Positions 46,427-55,577 are shown, counted from the stretch's first letter. The stretch: 64,000 bases of DNA from Planctomycetota bacterium (GCA_023417655.1 JAEZFD010000015.1:1-64000); one strand, 5' to 3'. Notes: generated by a model not told the origin, from the sequence alone. Translations and numbers: made by a program.

Positions 46427-47584
46427 TCAGCGTGCGGCCGTGCCTGCCAGGCAGGATTTCACTGCAGCAAGTGCCCGTTCAATTTGCTCTGCCGTTGTAT
46501 ACCAATGGACGGCGGCGCGGATACGCTGATCGTCCCCCTGAACATAGACCCCTTGTTCCAGCAGATGTCGGCGGACGGCGGCTGAGTCAGGGCAGGAGAA
46601 GGGCACAATCCCGGCACGATCTTCAGGTCGTGCCGGAACAAGGACATTCAATCCGAGTTCCCGGAATCCATCGTAAAGCTGGCTGACAAGTGGTTCGAGG
46701 TTCTTTTTCCTCGCGGCGACCCGTTCTGGAGTATGAAACTCGAGTGCCGCTGCAAGTGAGTAGACGGAATCAAAGTTAGGCATCCCCGCCTGAAATCGCT
46801 GTGCGTCCGATCGCGGATGGAATTTTTCCAGCCGGTCAGAAGCAAAGCAGTTCTCGGTGGACAGCCATCCTGCGGGGCCCTTCAGTTCCCCGGACAGGGC
46901 TCGCGGGCTGACGGTCATTACAGCGGTTCCGTGAATGGAGTTCATCCATTTGAAGGCACTGGCAACGGTGAAGTCGGCGAGAGTTCCATCAACTGGAACT
47001 CTCGCAGCTGCCTGCGTGGCATCGATGCAGAGCAGAGTGGGGGTTCCGGAAACCCGCTCCCAGAGCGGTCGCGGATCAATGTGCTGGCCGGTTGCGTAGC
47101 TGACCTGACTGACCGTCACCAGTCGGGTGCGCGAGTTGATCTGCTCCAGCAGATCCGACATCTCAACCCGTCCGTTGCGCGGGGTCACGATCCGGGTTTT
47201 GACTCCCCGTTCCTGCAGCACGACCCAAGGGAACATATTCGATGGAAACTCGACGGAAGTGAAGACGACCTCGTCTCCCGGTTTCCAGTCGATCGACTGA
47301 GCAATCGTATTCAGTGCTTCGGTGGTGCTGCTGACAAGCGCAGTCCGCTCGGCTGGAACATTGAACAGTCGTCCGGCGACAGCGCGGGCGTGCTCATAAA
47401 CTTTCCAGAAACAGGCACGGCCCGGTTCACCCGTCGATTTATCAGCAAGGTATTGCTGAATCGCGTCGGCACAGGCTTTGAGCGGGAGTCCCTCCGCAGC
47501 GGTATTGAGATAGGCTTTCCCCTCCCAGAATCCTGGGTTGAGGAGCAGCTGTGAGGTCCCTTCCTGAGTCATTCCCATTTCCAA
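46427..47584 (-). CDS. Class V PLP-dependent aminotransferase-like enzyme
   Basis: A 385-residue enzyme of the NifS/isopenicillin N epimerase-like class. The PLP lysine is in SAFKWMNSIHG (Lys212), Asp188 in LCIDATQAAARV binds the pyridine nitrogen, and the phosphate-binding region is SSTTEALNTIA. Family members include aminotransferases, cysteine desulfurases, epimerases and hydrolases such as kynureninase, so the exact reaction cannot be fixed. No desulfurase-type catalytic Cys loop stands out. It is located between DUF1501 (74 bp upstream) and M20 (85 bp downstream). Three ATGs follow one another at the start; the first is used here. Confidence 0.9.
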   Translation of the reverse strand: MEMGMTQEGTSQLLLNPGFWEGKAYLNTAAEGLPLKACADAIQQYLADKSTGEPGRACFWKVYEHARAVAGRLFNVPAERTALVSSTTEALNTIAQSIDWKPGDEVVFTSVEFPSNMFPWVVLQERGVKTRIVTPRNGRVEMSDLLEQINSRTRLVTVSQVSYATGQHIDPRPLWERVSGTPTLLCIDATQAAARVPVDGTLADFTVASAFKWMNSIHGTAVMTVSPRALSGELKGPAGWLSTENCFASDRLEKFHPRSDAQRFQAGMPNFDSVYSLAAALEFHTPERVAARKKNLEPLVSQLYDGFRELGLNVLVPARPEDRAGIVPFSCPDSAAVRRHLLEQGVYVQGDDQRIRAAVHWYTTAEQIERALAAVKSCLAGTAAR

Positions 47585-47658
47585 AATCAGGCCGTTGCGG
47601 AATTGTTGATCAAAATAGATTCTGCGTCGAAGGTTCGACGAAGTGTAAGGCTGTCGAC

Positions 47659-49083
47659 TCAGGCGATGACGTCGTGATGGACACGCCCGTGCACGTCGGT
47701 GAGGCGGAAATCGCGACCGGCATGTCGATATGTCAGACGTTCGTGATCGAGGCCCAGCAGGTACAGCATCGTCGCATGCAGGTCATGGACGTGCATCCGG
47801 TTTTCGCGGGCGTAATACCCGTACTCGTCAGTGGCGCCGTATGTCGTTCCGGCTTTGACACCGGCTCCGGCCATCCACATGGTGAAGCCTTCTGGATTGT
47901 GATCGCGGCCGTCATTGCCGGCTCCCTGGCAGGTCGGAGTTCGTCCGAACTCACCCCCCCAGAGGACAAGCGTGTCTTCCAGCAGGCCGCGCTGTTTCAG
48001 GTCTTTGAGCAGACCGGCGATCGGTTTGTCGACTTCCAGAGCGTTCTTGGAGTGACCGGCTTTGAGGTCGCCGTGCTGATCCCACTGAACTTTGGTGTCG
48101 CTATGCGTCACCTGAATGAAGCGAACACCACGTTCCGCGAAGCGTCGGGCGAGCAGGCACTGCCGGCCAAAGTCCTCGGTGACCTTCTCATCAATTCCGT
48201 ACATCGACAGCGTGGCCGGCGTCTCTTCTGCGAGATTCTGAGCCGATGGCATTTCGGTCTGCATCCGATAGGCGAGTTCGAACGACTGAATTCGAGCTTC
48301 CAGCGATGCTTCCGGCCCGGACAAATCGAGATGCTGTTCGTTCATCTCTTGCAGCAGATCGATCTGCATCCGCTGCACAGAAGAATTCCACTTGGAATTC
48401 TCGATGAACTTCACTTTGGCGTCAGTGGAAGGCTGGCTGGCGACCCCGAGAGGGACCCCTTGATACTTCGCCGGGAGAAACGCAGAACCCCAGTTCTTTA
48501 CGCCCCCGTGCGCCAAAGTCGGACAGATCGTGATGAAGCCCGGCATGTTCTCGTTTTCACTGCCGAGTCCATAGTTCACCCAGGCTCCCATGCTCGGGCG
48601 GATAAAGTTGTCACTGCCAGTATGCAGTTTCAGCAATGCGCCCCCGTGAGAGGGGTTGGTGCCATGCAGTGAGCTGAGGAAGCAGATGTCATCGACGCAC
48701 TGGGCGACGTGCGGGAAAAGTTCACTGACATAGTGACCGCACTCGCCATACTGTTGGAATTTCCAGGGCGAGCCGAGGAGATTGCCAGTCGGTGCGAACT
48801 GAACACGGGGCTTCTCAAACGGGAGTTCCTTCCCGTGATCGATCTGCAGCTGAGGCTTGTACTCGAAGGTATCCATGTGCGACGGGCCCCCCTTCATGAA
48901 GAGGAAGATGACCCGTTTGGCGCGTGGCGTGAAATGGAAAGGTGAGATGTCAGAAGGCCGAGTGGCCGCGCGGGCACTCTGCTGCTGCAGCAGCGACTGC
49001 AGCGCCATCATGCCGAAACCTACGGCGGAGTTCTGCAGCATCTGCCGGCGGCTGCATGAGAAATTGGAAGCGGAAGGATTCAT
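47659..49083 (-). CDS. DUF1501 protein, Tat-exported
   Basis: A 474-residue member of the planctomycete DUF1501 family, related to alkaline phosphatase/sulfatase folds. The N-terminus CSRRQMLQNSAVGFGM is Tat-like. Diagnostic blocks are VIFLFMKGGPSHMDTFEYKP near 55-74, FLSSLHGTNPSHGGAL, and VLWGGEFGRTPTCQGAGNDG and RDHNPEGFTMWMAGAGVKAG towards the C-terminus. The family regularly sits behind a PSD1 gene, as here (81 bp). The fold suggests cutting a sulfate or phosphate ester or a related bond outside the cytoplasm; the reaction is not established. I prefer the ATG at 49083 because the 12 preceding codons disturb the Tat motif. Confidence 0.95.
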   Translation of the reverse strand: MNPSASNFSCSRRQMLQNSAVGFGMMALQSLLQQQSARAATRPSDISPFHFTPRAKRVIFLFMKGGPSHMDTFEYKPQLQIDHGKELPFEKPRVQFAPTGNLLGSPWKFQQYGECGHYVSELFPHVAQCVDDICFLSSLHGTNPSHGGALLKLHTGSDNFIRPSMGAWVNYGLGSENENMPGFITICPTLAHGGVKNWGSAFLPAKYQGVPLGVASQPSTDAKVKFIENSKWNSSVQRMQIDLLQEMNEQHLDLSGPEASLEARIQSFELAYRMQTEMPSAQNLAEETPATLSMYGIDEKVTEDFGRQCLLARRFAERGVRFIQVTHSDTKVQWDQHGDLKAGHSKNALEVDKPIAGLLKDLKQRGLLEDTLVLWGGEFGRTPTCQGAGNDGRDHNPEGFTMWMAGAGVKAGTTYGATDEYGYYARENRMHVHDLHATMLYLLGLDHERLTYRHAGRDFRLTDVHGRVHHDVIA

Positions 49084-49164
49084 CTCGATTCTCCGGCAAG
49101 ATTGCGATTCAGAAATCAATCAGCTCTGCGGGACACGCAAATGCGTGCCCGCAAGTGCTTCGAC

Positions 49165-51699
49165 TCAGTTAACGTAGATGAACTCGTTCGAGGCGAGAAC
49201 ACTCTGAACCAGAGCGCTCCAGATGCTCTGTTCGGTCGCTGACGTGTTCTGTGCAGCCTCAATCAGCTGACTGAATTTTGCCCGGTACTGGAGTGTTCGC
49301 TCAATCTCAGCAGGCGTCGGTTCGCGGCCCAGGCAGAGGAAATAGAGACGTTGGATCCTCTGCTCATCCGTCGCGCCTTCACGAAGCAGACGTTCCGCCA
49401 ATGCTTCCGAAGAGGAAAGCATGAGCGGGCTGTTCAGCATGAACAGAGCCTGCGGTGCGACAGTCGAGACCTCCCGTCGGCCAGTTGTTACGTCCGCTGC
49501 TGAGTAATCAAACAGTGAGAAGACGTCATAAAGATTGTTCCGCACGACTGGCAGATAGACTGAACGCCGGAAGGTGTCGTAACCCGTGTTGTCCTTCGAT
49601 GTGTGATCGAAGATCAGCTTCCCTTTTTCGATATTGAGCGGATTGGCGGCGAGACCTCGGTCGAGCTGGCCGCTGATCGCGAGGATCGAATCGCGAACGG
49701 CTTCGGCTTCCAGGCGACGGACGTTCGCTCGCCATTGGAGCTTGTTGTCGACGTCGACGAGTGCGTTTGCAGGATCTTCAGCGGTGCTCATCTGATAGGT
49801 ATTGCTGAGCATGATCAGCTTGTGCATCGCTTTCATTGACCAACCCTGGGCAATGAACTCGGAAGCGAGCCAATCGAGGAGTTGTGGATTGGTTGGGGCT
49901 GTTCCCAGTTTCCCGAAGTTGTCGGGGGTGGGGACAATGGCCTGACCGAAATGCCACCCCCAGATCCGGTTGATCGCGACGCGGGGAGTGAGCGGATTCC
50001 TCGGGTCTACTAGCCAGCGGGCCAGTTCAAGGCGACCGCTTCCTTTTTCCGGAAGTGTCAATGGGCCATTGAATGCGATGACTTGAGGGACCCCACGTGG
50101 AACGACTTTCCCCAGAGTCAGGTGGCTTCCGCGAATATGGACCTTCAGGTCGGTCGCTTCACCGTCCTTGACTCCCATTGCTGTTGGAAGCGGGGTGTTC
50201 TTTGCTTTCAGATCGGCCAATTCATCTCGGAGTTTCTTCAACGCCGCCTTGGTCTCTTCCGGGTACTTGGTCTCGGCGTCTTTCGGAGGAGCAGCTGCTT
50301 TGTCGGCACCGGTCATTTCGGCGAGAGCGACGTTGGCGGCCTTTACGGCCTCATTGATCTCTGCCTGCTTCGCGGCGATGACCCCGTCGCGCTGCTTGCG
50401 TTCTTCACGCTCTTTCGCTGTTGGGATCTCATGTTCATAGGTCTTGGCGACGACCTTGAACGAGGCCATCGTCTGGGTGCTTTTCAAAATCCCGGCGACA
50501 GCGTAATAGTCTTCGGTGGAGAGAGGATCGAACTTGTGGTCATGGCATCGGGCACAGGCGAGTGTCAGCCCCAGAATGGACTGCCCGAGGGCATCGATCT
50601 GTTCGTCGATGATGTCCATTTCCATTTTGACCGGATCTTTCTCGGCGAGCACTTTCGGCCCGAGCGAGAGAAAGCCGGTGGCAATCAGCAGGTTGAAATC
50701 TTCATCGATGGGCTTCCGAGTCCCATCGGGCTGGGTCTGCATTTTTTCCTGCTCATACAGCAGGTCTCCGGCGACCTGTTCCAGGATGAACCGGTCGAAT
50801 GGTTTATTCTCATGGAACGACTGGATGACATAATTGCGATATCGCCAAGCGTCCGTGAAGGCGACGTTTTCATCAAGTCCATTGCTGTCCGCGTAACGGG
50901 CGACATCCAGCCAGTGGCGACCCCAGCGCTCGGCATACTCTTTCGAGGCGAGCAGGCGGTCGATGACTTTCTCGAAGGCCTCAGGCGAGTTATCGGCGAC
51001 AAATTCGGCAATTTCTTCAGGCGTCGGGGGAAGCCCGGTCAGGTCGAAAGTCGCTCGTCGGATCAGGGTCAGTTTGCTGGCGGGAGCGACAGGATTGAGC
51101 TTGTGAGATCGCAATGAGTCCAGCATGAATGCATCGATGGGGTTCTTCACCCAGGGATCAGATGCAGTCTGGGGCAATTCCGGGCGAGTCACTGGGCGAA
51201 AGGCCCAGTAGTTCTTGGCCTCTTCAAAATCGATTTTGCCGCGACGAGGGGCGACACTGCCAGAAGCCTCTTTTTCGGGATGCGGGGATCCTTTTGCGAC
51301 CCATTCGGTGAGCAGGGCGATTTCTTCATCGGAGAGTTTTTTCTCCGGAGGCATCCTCAGAGTTTCATCTTTATAACGGACGACGGAGATGAGAAGACTT
51401 TCGTCGACGCTGCCGGGGACCATCACCGGCCCGATGTGTCCGCCAGTCATCATGCCGGCGAAGGTGTCAAGCCGGAGTTCAGACTCTTGAGAATCGGCCC
51501 CGTGGCAGTCGATACAGTGTTCGACGAGCAGAGGACGAATTTTGGTTTCGAAGAACTTGATTCCTTCCGCGTCAGGTTCAGAGGCCTTCAGGGAAGAAGC
51601 GGGGCTCACGGTTAGCGTGGTCAGAAATCCAAAGACTGCGGTGATCCGCAGGGCGTTGACGATTTCTGTCGCAACGTGACGGCGTTGAATGTCGGCCAT
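49165..51699 (-). CDS. PSD1-type protein with cytochrome c, DUF1549 and DUF1553 domains
   Basis: An 844-residue exported protein. After a hydrophobic leader (about 15-38) a planctomycete cytochrome c domain carries CIDCHGADS (Cys62, Cys65, His66). DUF1549 (PSCyt2) follows with RRATFDLTGLPPTPEEI, RHWLDVARYADSNG and CARCHDHKFDP, the latter a second haem-type CxxCH. A coiled-coil-like stretch rich in Lys, Glu and Ala spans about 420-490. DUF1553 (PSD1) covers the last 270 residues with PLTPRVAINRIWGWHFGQAI. With DUF1501 it forms the common planctomycete pair. It is the first gene of the minus-strand run; start ATG at 51699 behind AGAGG. Confidence 0.95.
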   Translation of the reverse strand: MADIQRRHVATEIVNALRITAVFGFLTTLTVSPASSLKASEPDAEGIKFFETKIRPLLVEHCIDCHGADSQESELRLDTFAGMMTGGHIGPVMVPGSVDESLLISVVRYKDETLRMPPEKKLSDEEIALLTEWVAKGSPHPEKEASGSVAPRRGKIDFEEAKNYWAFRPVTRPELPQTASDPWVKNPIDAFMLDSLRSHKLNPVAPASKLTLIRRATFDLTGLPPTPEEIAEFVADNSPEAFEKVIDRLLASKEYAERWGRHWLDVARYADSNGLDENVAFTDAWRYRNYVIQSFHENKPFDRFILEQVAGDLLYEQEKMQTQPDGTRKPIDEDFNLLIATGFLSLGPKVLAEKDPVKMEMDIIDEQIDALGQSILGLTLACARCHDHKFDPLSTEDYYAVAGILKSTQTMASFKVVAKTYEHEIPTAKEREERKQRDGVIAAKQAEINEAVKAANVALAEMTGADKAAAPPKDAETKYPEETKAALKKLRDELADLKAKNTPLPTAMGVKDGEATDLKVHIRGSHLTLGKVVPRGVPQVIAFNGPLTLPEKGSGRLELARWLVDPRNPLTPRVAINRIWGWHFGQAIVPTPDNFGKLGTAPTNPQLLDWLASEFIAQGWSMKAMHKLIMLSNTYQMSTAEDPANALVDVDNKLQWRANVRRLEAEAVRDSILAISGQLDRGLAANPLNIEKGKLIFDHTSKDNTGYDTFRRSVYLPVVRNNLYDVFSLFDYSAADVTTGRREVSTVAPQALFMLNSPLMLSSSEALAERLLREGATDEQRIQRLYFLCLGREPTPAEIERTLQYRAKFSQLIEAAQNTSATEQSIWSALVQSVLASNEFIYVN

Positions 51700-51876
51700 T
51701 GGAACCTCTGCGACTTGCGGGGAGGGAACATCACCCGGCGGAGCAGGCATCCGGGGTGTGTCAGGGCAGGTCTTCAGGCGGGAGAGAAACATGCGTCATT
51801 TTTCGTGCAGCATGGTTTCGGATCGTCGCAATGTACGCTTGATCAATCTTACCTTTTTAAATTGGGCATGTCACAC

Positions 51877-51928
51877 TGCATTCTGTATGATAATTTGCAA
51901 TTCAGGTGAAGACAGAATGCAATCATAC
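51877..51928. promoter_or_regulatory. Inverted repeats, candidate LysR operator
   Basis: Between the divergent PSD1 and lysR genes there are two inverted pairs: TGCATTCTGT (51877-51886) with ACAGAATGCA (51912-51921), and GTATGAT (51885-51891) with ATCATAC (51922-51928). LysR-type regulators usually bind such dyads in the shared promoter of their own gene and the target, with T-N11-A cores. The right arms end 15 bp before the lysR start codon. Confidence 0.55.
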
Positions 51929-51942
51929 GCAGAAAGACGTTC

Positions 51943-52881
51943 ATGACCGCGCAACCTTCCCGGTCCGTGATCTACAAAGACCTTTCTTATTCGCAGCTGC
52001 GAAGTTACTGTGAAATGGCCCGCCGGGGAAGTATGGCGGCAGCCGCAAAATCCCTGGAAGTCTCACATCCGACCGTCTGGAAGCAAATCCGTGCGCTCGA
52101 ACAGCTTCTGGGTGAACCTTTAGTTCAATCGGATGGCCGGCGGAGTGAACTGACCGAAGCCGGGAGGATTCTCGCAGAAATCGCTTCTCCGATGGTTGCC
52201 GAGTTCGAATCACTCCAGCAACGGTTTCGTGAAGCCTGTGGTTCGGCAGTGAAGGAACTCGCAGTCGCCGCTCCTCCTCGAGGCTTTACGGATGACCTGA
52301 TGCCGGTCATCAAGGAATTCCGCGAACTGTATCCCGACGTCAAACTGAAGATGCGAGAGGTGTTCGAATCGCTTGGGAACGAACTTCTTGAGGCTCAGGA
52401 GGTCGATCTGGTGATCGGCGATCGGAAAGCTTGCCGTCGACCTGAGGAGCTGGCAGTCGAGAAGCTCTATGAAATCGAGCCGATGGTGATCATGCCGGTG
52501 GGGCATCCGCTTTCAAAGAAGAAGCGTGTCAATGTCGAGGATCTCGCCAAGTATCCATTTCTGAATCATCCGGACTTCTACCCTGATGATGAAGGTCGGG
52601 CGATTCTGGAACGGGCCGGAGTCTTCAAGCATCCGGACCGGGGATTTGACCTGGTTCTCGCTTCCTCCATTCGCGCATGTGTCAAACAGGGCTATGGGAT
52701 CGGTCTCGTTGGACGAGTGCTGCCTGACCGGCCCCGCGCTCCAGCGCTGGTCGAGCGTTCCCTGAAGCACTTCCTGCCGCCGGCGGTCTGCTACGGCTTC
52801 AGCACCCGACGGGTAACTGAGAACCCGATTCAGCGGGCATTCATGGACCTTGTTCATCGACGGCTGATGCACAAATCATAA
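51943..52881 (+). CDS. LysR-family transcriptional regulator
   Basis: A 312-residue regulator. The N-terminal winged helix-turn-helix runs about residues 13-72 (LRSYCEMARRGSMAAAAKSL, SHPTVWKQIRALEQLLGEPL, then RRSELTEAGRIL). The C-terminal ligand-binding domain has the periplasmic-binding fold (LAVAAPPRGFTDDLMPVIKE, LELYPDVKLKMREVF-type blocks, FLNHPDFYPDDEG, YGIGLVGRVLPD). It diverges from the PSD1 run with inverted repeats in between, so it most likely controls that run in response to the substrate. The gene ends 82 bp before the convergent lpxB. Confidence 0.93.
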   Translation: MTAQPSRSVIYKDLSYSQLRSYCEMARRGSMAAAAKSLEVSHPTVWKQIRALEQLLGEPLVQSDGRRSELTEAGRILAEIASPMVAEFESLQQRFREACGSAVKELAVAAPPRGFTDDLMPVIKEFRELYPDVKLKMREVFESLGNELLEAQEVDLVIGDRKACRRPEELAVEKLYEIEPMVIMPVGHPLSKKKRVNVEDLAKYPFLNHPDFYPDDEGRAILERAGVFKHPDRGFDLVLASSIRACVKQGYGIGLVGRVLPDRPRAPALVERSLKHFLPPAVCYGFSTRRVTENPIQRAFMDLVHRRLMHKS

Positions 52882-52963
52882 AGGGCTATGCTCTTTGAAA
52901 TCTCCCTCAGCAGACTCATCATCTGTTGGCGTGAACTGGGAAAACTTTCTCGGCGAGTTTTGA

Positions 52964-54148
52964 TCAGGCAGCGAGATGTTCGCTCGTCGGCTGGCTGGAT
53001 GTCGGTGACTCGGTCAACCGCTGCAGCAAGACGTCGGCACAGCGAGAGATCCCCCCTGCCTGGACCACGGATTCGGCGAGGGCTTCAATTTCATCACGGC
53101 TCGCCTGTAAGGCACTTGGGTCAGAGAGCCAGTGATTGAGGGTATCCTTCATTTGCGTGACGTGGCGACCCTGCATGCGAACACATGGGAACTCAGGCAT
53201 GACGGCCCGACCGGCGATCAGGTTGGGGAGGGTCATGTATTTGCAGGTAATGAGCAGTCGTGCGAAGAACGCCATGGCTGCTCCTCCGCGGTAGACAACG
53301 ACCCCGGGCTTGCGTCGGGCGAGGAGTTCCAGGCTGACCGACCCGGAGACCATGAAGCAGCAATCAGCGGCTTCGATAACTTCTGATGTCTTACCAACGT
53401 AGAGGTCAATGGGAAGGTCTGCTCCGTGAGCTTCGACAAGTTCACGGCAACGATTCAGATGCCATTGCTTGTAGCATGCGACAGGAAACCGGACATCAGG
53501 ATGCCGGTGGTGCAATTCCCGGACGATCCCGAGCATCATCGGGAAATTGCGGTTCACTTCCTGCTTGCGTGAACCGGGAAGCACCGCCACGCGTCGCGGA
53601 GATGCGTTTTTCAGTTGTCCAACCACCTGCTGATCGATCTCGTGGTGTGCGACCTCATCGAAGAAAGGGTGTCCGACGTATTCGACATCGATCCCTTTGT
53701 CGCGATACCACTGGGCTTCGAATGGAAGCACTGACAGGACGCAGTCAACGAACTTCCGCACCTTGCGAATCCGCCAGCTCGCCCAGGCCCACAGTTGCGG
53801 GGGACAATAATAGTAGACCGGAATGCCGGCTCGTTTTGCGGCTTTGGCAATCCACCAGTTGAATCCGGGGAAATCAACAAGCAACACCGCATCGGGGCGC
53901 TGATCGGAGAAGAACTTTCGCGACTCCTGATAGAGCGCCCAGAACTTTCGAATCAGCGGCAGCACCGCCATGACTCCCATCACAGCCAGATCGGTGAGTC
54001 GATAGAGTTGCTGCTGTCCGGCCTGCGCCAGTTCAGGACCGCCAAAACCGCTGATGTGCAGGTCCGGGTGACGTTCACGCAGTGCGGTGACCAACTGAGC
54101 GGCGTGCTGGTCTCCACTTGGTTCGCCAGCTGAGATAAAGATGTGCAT
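52964..54148 (-). CDS. lpxB: Lipid-A-disaccharide synthase
   Basis: A 394-residue GT19 glycosyltransferase that joins UDP-2,3-diacylglucosamine and lipid X to make the lipid A disaccharide at the inner membrane. The N-terminal MHIFISAGEPSGDQHAA, VLLVDFPGFNWWIA, YYYCPPQLWAWASWR and VLPGSRKQEV, plus the UDP-binding end FMVSGSVSLELLARRKPGVV and KYMTLPNLIAGR, are classical LpxB blocks. Presence of lpxB supports a lipopolysaccharide-bearing outer membrane. The ATG at 54148 gives the canonical start; the longer open frame upstream is not used. The gene stands alone here, without lpxA/lpxD beside it. Confidence 0.97.
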   Translation of the reverse strand: MHIFISAGEPSGDQHAAQLVTALRERHPDLHISGFGGPELAQAGQQQLYRLTDLAVMGVMAVLPLIRKFWALYQESRKFFSDQRPDAVLLVDFPGFNWWIAKAAKRAGIPVYYYCPPQLWAWASWRIRKVRKFVDCVLSVLPFEAQWYRDKGIDVEYVGHPFFDEVAHHEIDQQVVGQLKNASPRRVAVLPGSRKQEVNRNFPMMLGIVRELHHRHPDVRFPVACYKQWHLNRCRELVEAHGADLPIDLYVGKTSEVIEAADCCFMVSGSVSLELLARRKPGVVVYRGGAAMAFFARLLITCKYMTLPNLIAGRAVMPEFPCVRMQGRHVTQMKDTLNHWLSDPSALQASRDEIEALAESVVQAGGISRCADVLLQRLTESPTSSQPTSEHLAA

Positions 54149-54320
54149 GATCACGTCCGCCTGCCTGCGGGGTCGAGTTTGAGTCCATTCAATCGCCGGA
54201 AACCATACTCGACAGACGCTTTGAGTTGCTAGTGCATCTGAAAAACCGGGGCGATCTCGCAAGGATTTTGAGATCCCTCCGGATTTCCAGATCAGCTCCG
54301 AAATCGGCTGGAATGCAACG

Positions 54321-54352
54321 GTCGTGGTTCAATGTCGTGGTTCAATGTCGTG
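54321..54352. repeat. 13-bp tandem repeat, about 2.5 copies
   Basis: gtcgtggttcaat occurs at 54321-54333 and 54334-54346, followed by the first six bases again. It lies in the divergent gap between lpxB and the thioredoxin-fold gene, about 80-110 bp ahead of the latter's start. Probably a slippage product. Confidence 0.8.
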
Positions 54353-54434
54353 CTTTGCTGTCTTACTTTGCAGTGAAGTGCGCCGGGCGTATGATCTCGG
54401 ACGTTCTTCAGGTTCCGAGAAAAAGGTGACACTG

Positions 54435-55577
54435 ATGCGTGGCTCGATCTTGTTGTTCGCCGTGTTCACTTCTGTCATTGGCTTCACGGGAGGACCCGTT
54501 CAGTCGGCTCCTCCGGGATTTAAAACTCTGGAGATTGGGAGCGCTGCCCCGGATTTCGCTTTGCCGGGAGTGGACGGGAAGACCTGGCACCTGAAGGATT
54601 TTGAGAAAGCGAAACTGTTGCTTGTGGTCTTCACCTGCAATCACTGTCCGACGGCTCAGGCCTATGAATCCCGGATTATCCAGCTCGAAAAGGACTACCG
54701 GGACAAGGGTGTCTCGCTGGTCGCGATTTCTCCGAATGACGACACCGCACTCCGACTGGATGAACTCGGCTATACCGATGTGAGTGATTCGTTCGAGGAC
54801 ATGAAAATCCGGGCTCAAGAGAGGAATTTTGAGTTCCCATATCTCTATGACGGTGAAACTCAGCAGGTGTCATTGGCCTATGGAGTGGTCGCGACACCGC
54901 AGGTGTTTCTGTTCGATGAAGGTCGAAAGCTCCGTTATGTCGGGCGAATTGACAACTCTGACGTGAAGGAAGTGACAAGCCATGATGCCCGAAATGCGAT
55001 TGACGCTCTGCTTGCAGGAAAGCCGGTCCCTGTAGAGAAAACCCGAACTTTCGGTTGCTCCACAAAATGGTCAGACAAACGCCCTGAAGCACAGGCGTCG
55101 CTCGACAAGTGGAACGCTGAGCCTGTCGATCTGAAAGAGATTGATGCAGCGGGCCTTAAAAAACTTGTGGAGAATGCGACCGAGGACTATGTGCTCATCA
55201 ATGTCTGGGCCACATGGTGCGGTCCGTGTATTGTCGAACTCCCGGAATTCGTGGAGATCAGCCGCCGCTACCGGAATCGGAACTTCAAGCTGGTGACACT
55301 TTGTTTTGACGAACCGGACCGTCAGGCCGATGCGCTCAAGGTGTTGAAAGAACGCCATGTCTCGACGCCAAACTATATTTCTACCATTGAAGATCAGGAC
55401 AAGTTTGCAGAGGCCCTCGACAAAGAATGGGAAGGGGCACTCCCTTACACGATCCTGATCGCTCCGGGCGGTAAAGTCGTCTATCGCAAAAGCGGTGCGA
55501 TTGACTCGCTGGAACTGCGTCGCGCGATTGTCGATGTTCTTGGCCGCACTTATGCCAGCCGGACAAAGAAGAAGTGA
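54435..55577 (+). CDS. Exported protein with two thioredoxin-fold domains
   Basis: A 380-residue exported protein with a signal peptide (5-23). The first domain (about 30-200) is an AhpC/TSA-like or redoxin fold: LEIGSAAPDFALPGVDGKTW, then VVFTCNHCPTAQAYESRI with a CxxC, and VVATPQVFLFDEGRKL with the cis-Pro turn. A linker with a lone Cys (TFGCSTKWSDK) leads to a second, TlpA-like domain (about 235-370): YVLINVWATWCGPCIVELPE with the WCGPC active site, then GALPYTILIAPGG. A two-domain redox relay outside the cytoplasm is likely. Start ATG at 54435 with AAAGGTGA upstream; the frame upstream is ignored. Confidence 0.9.
   Translation: MRGSILLFAVFTSVIGFTGGPVQSAPPGFKTLEIGSAAPDFALPGVDGKTWHLKDFEKAKLLLVVFTCNHCPTAQAYESRIIQLEKDYRDKGVSLVAISPNDDTALRLDELGYTDVSDSFEDMKIRAQERNFEFPYLYDGETQQVSLAYGVVATPQVFLFDEGRKLRYVGRIDNSDVKEVTSHDARNAIDALLAGKPVPVEKTRTFGCSTKWSDKRPEAQASLDKWNAEPVDLKEIDAAGLKKLVENATEDYVLINVWATWCGPCIVELPEFVEISRRYRNRNFKLVTLCFDEPDRQADALKVLKERHVSTPNYISTIEDQDKFAEALDKEWEGALPYTILIAPGGKVVYRKSGAIDSLELRRAIVDVLGRTYASRTKKK

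Noticed and set aside
47551..48672. 373-codon plus-strand frame antisense to DUF1501
   Set aside because: It mirrors the codon bias of the DUF1501 gene, has no recognisable domain and no ribosome site.
50083..51117. 344-codon plus-strand frame antisense to the PSD1 gene
   Set aside because: Shadow of a well supported gene; Phe/Gly/Arg-rich translation without motif.
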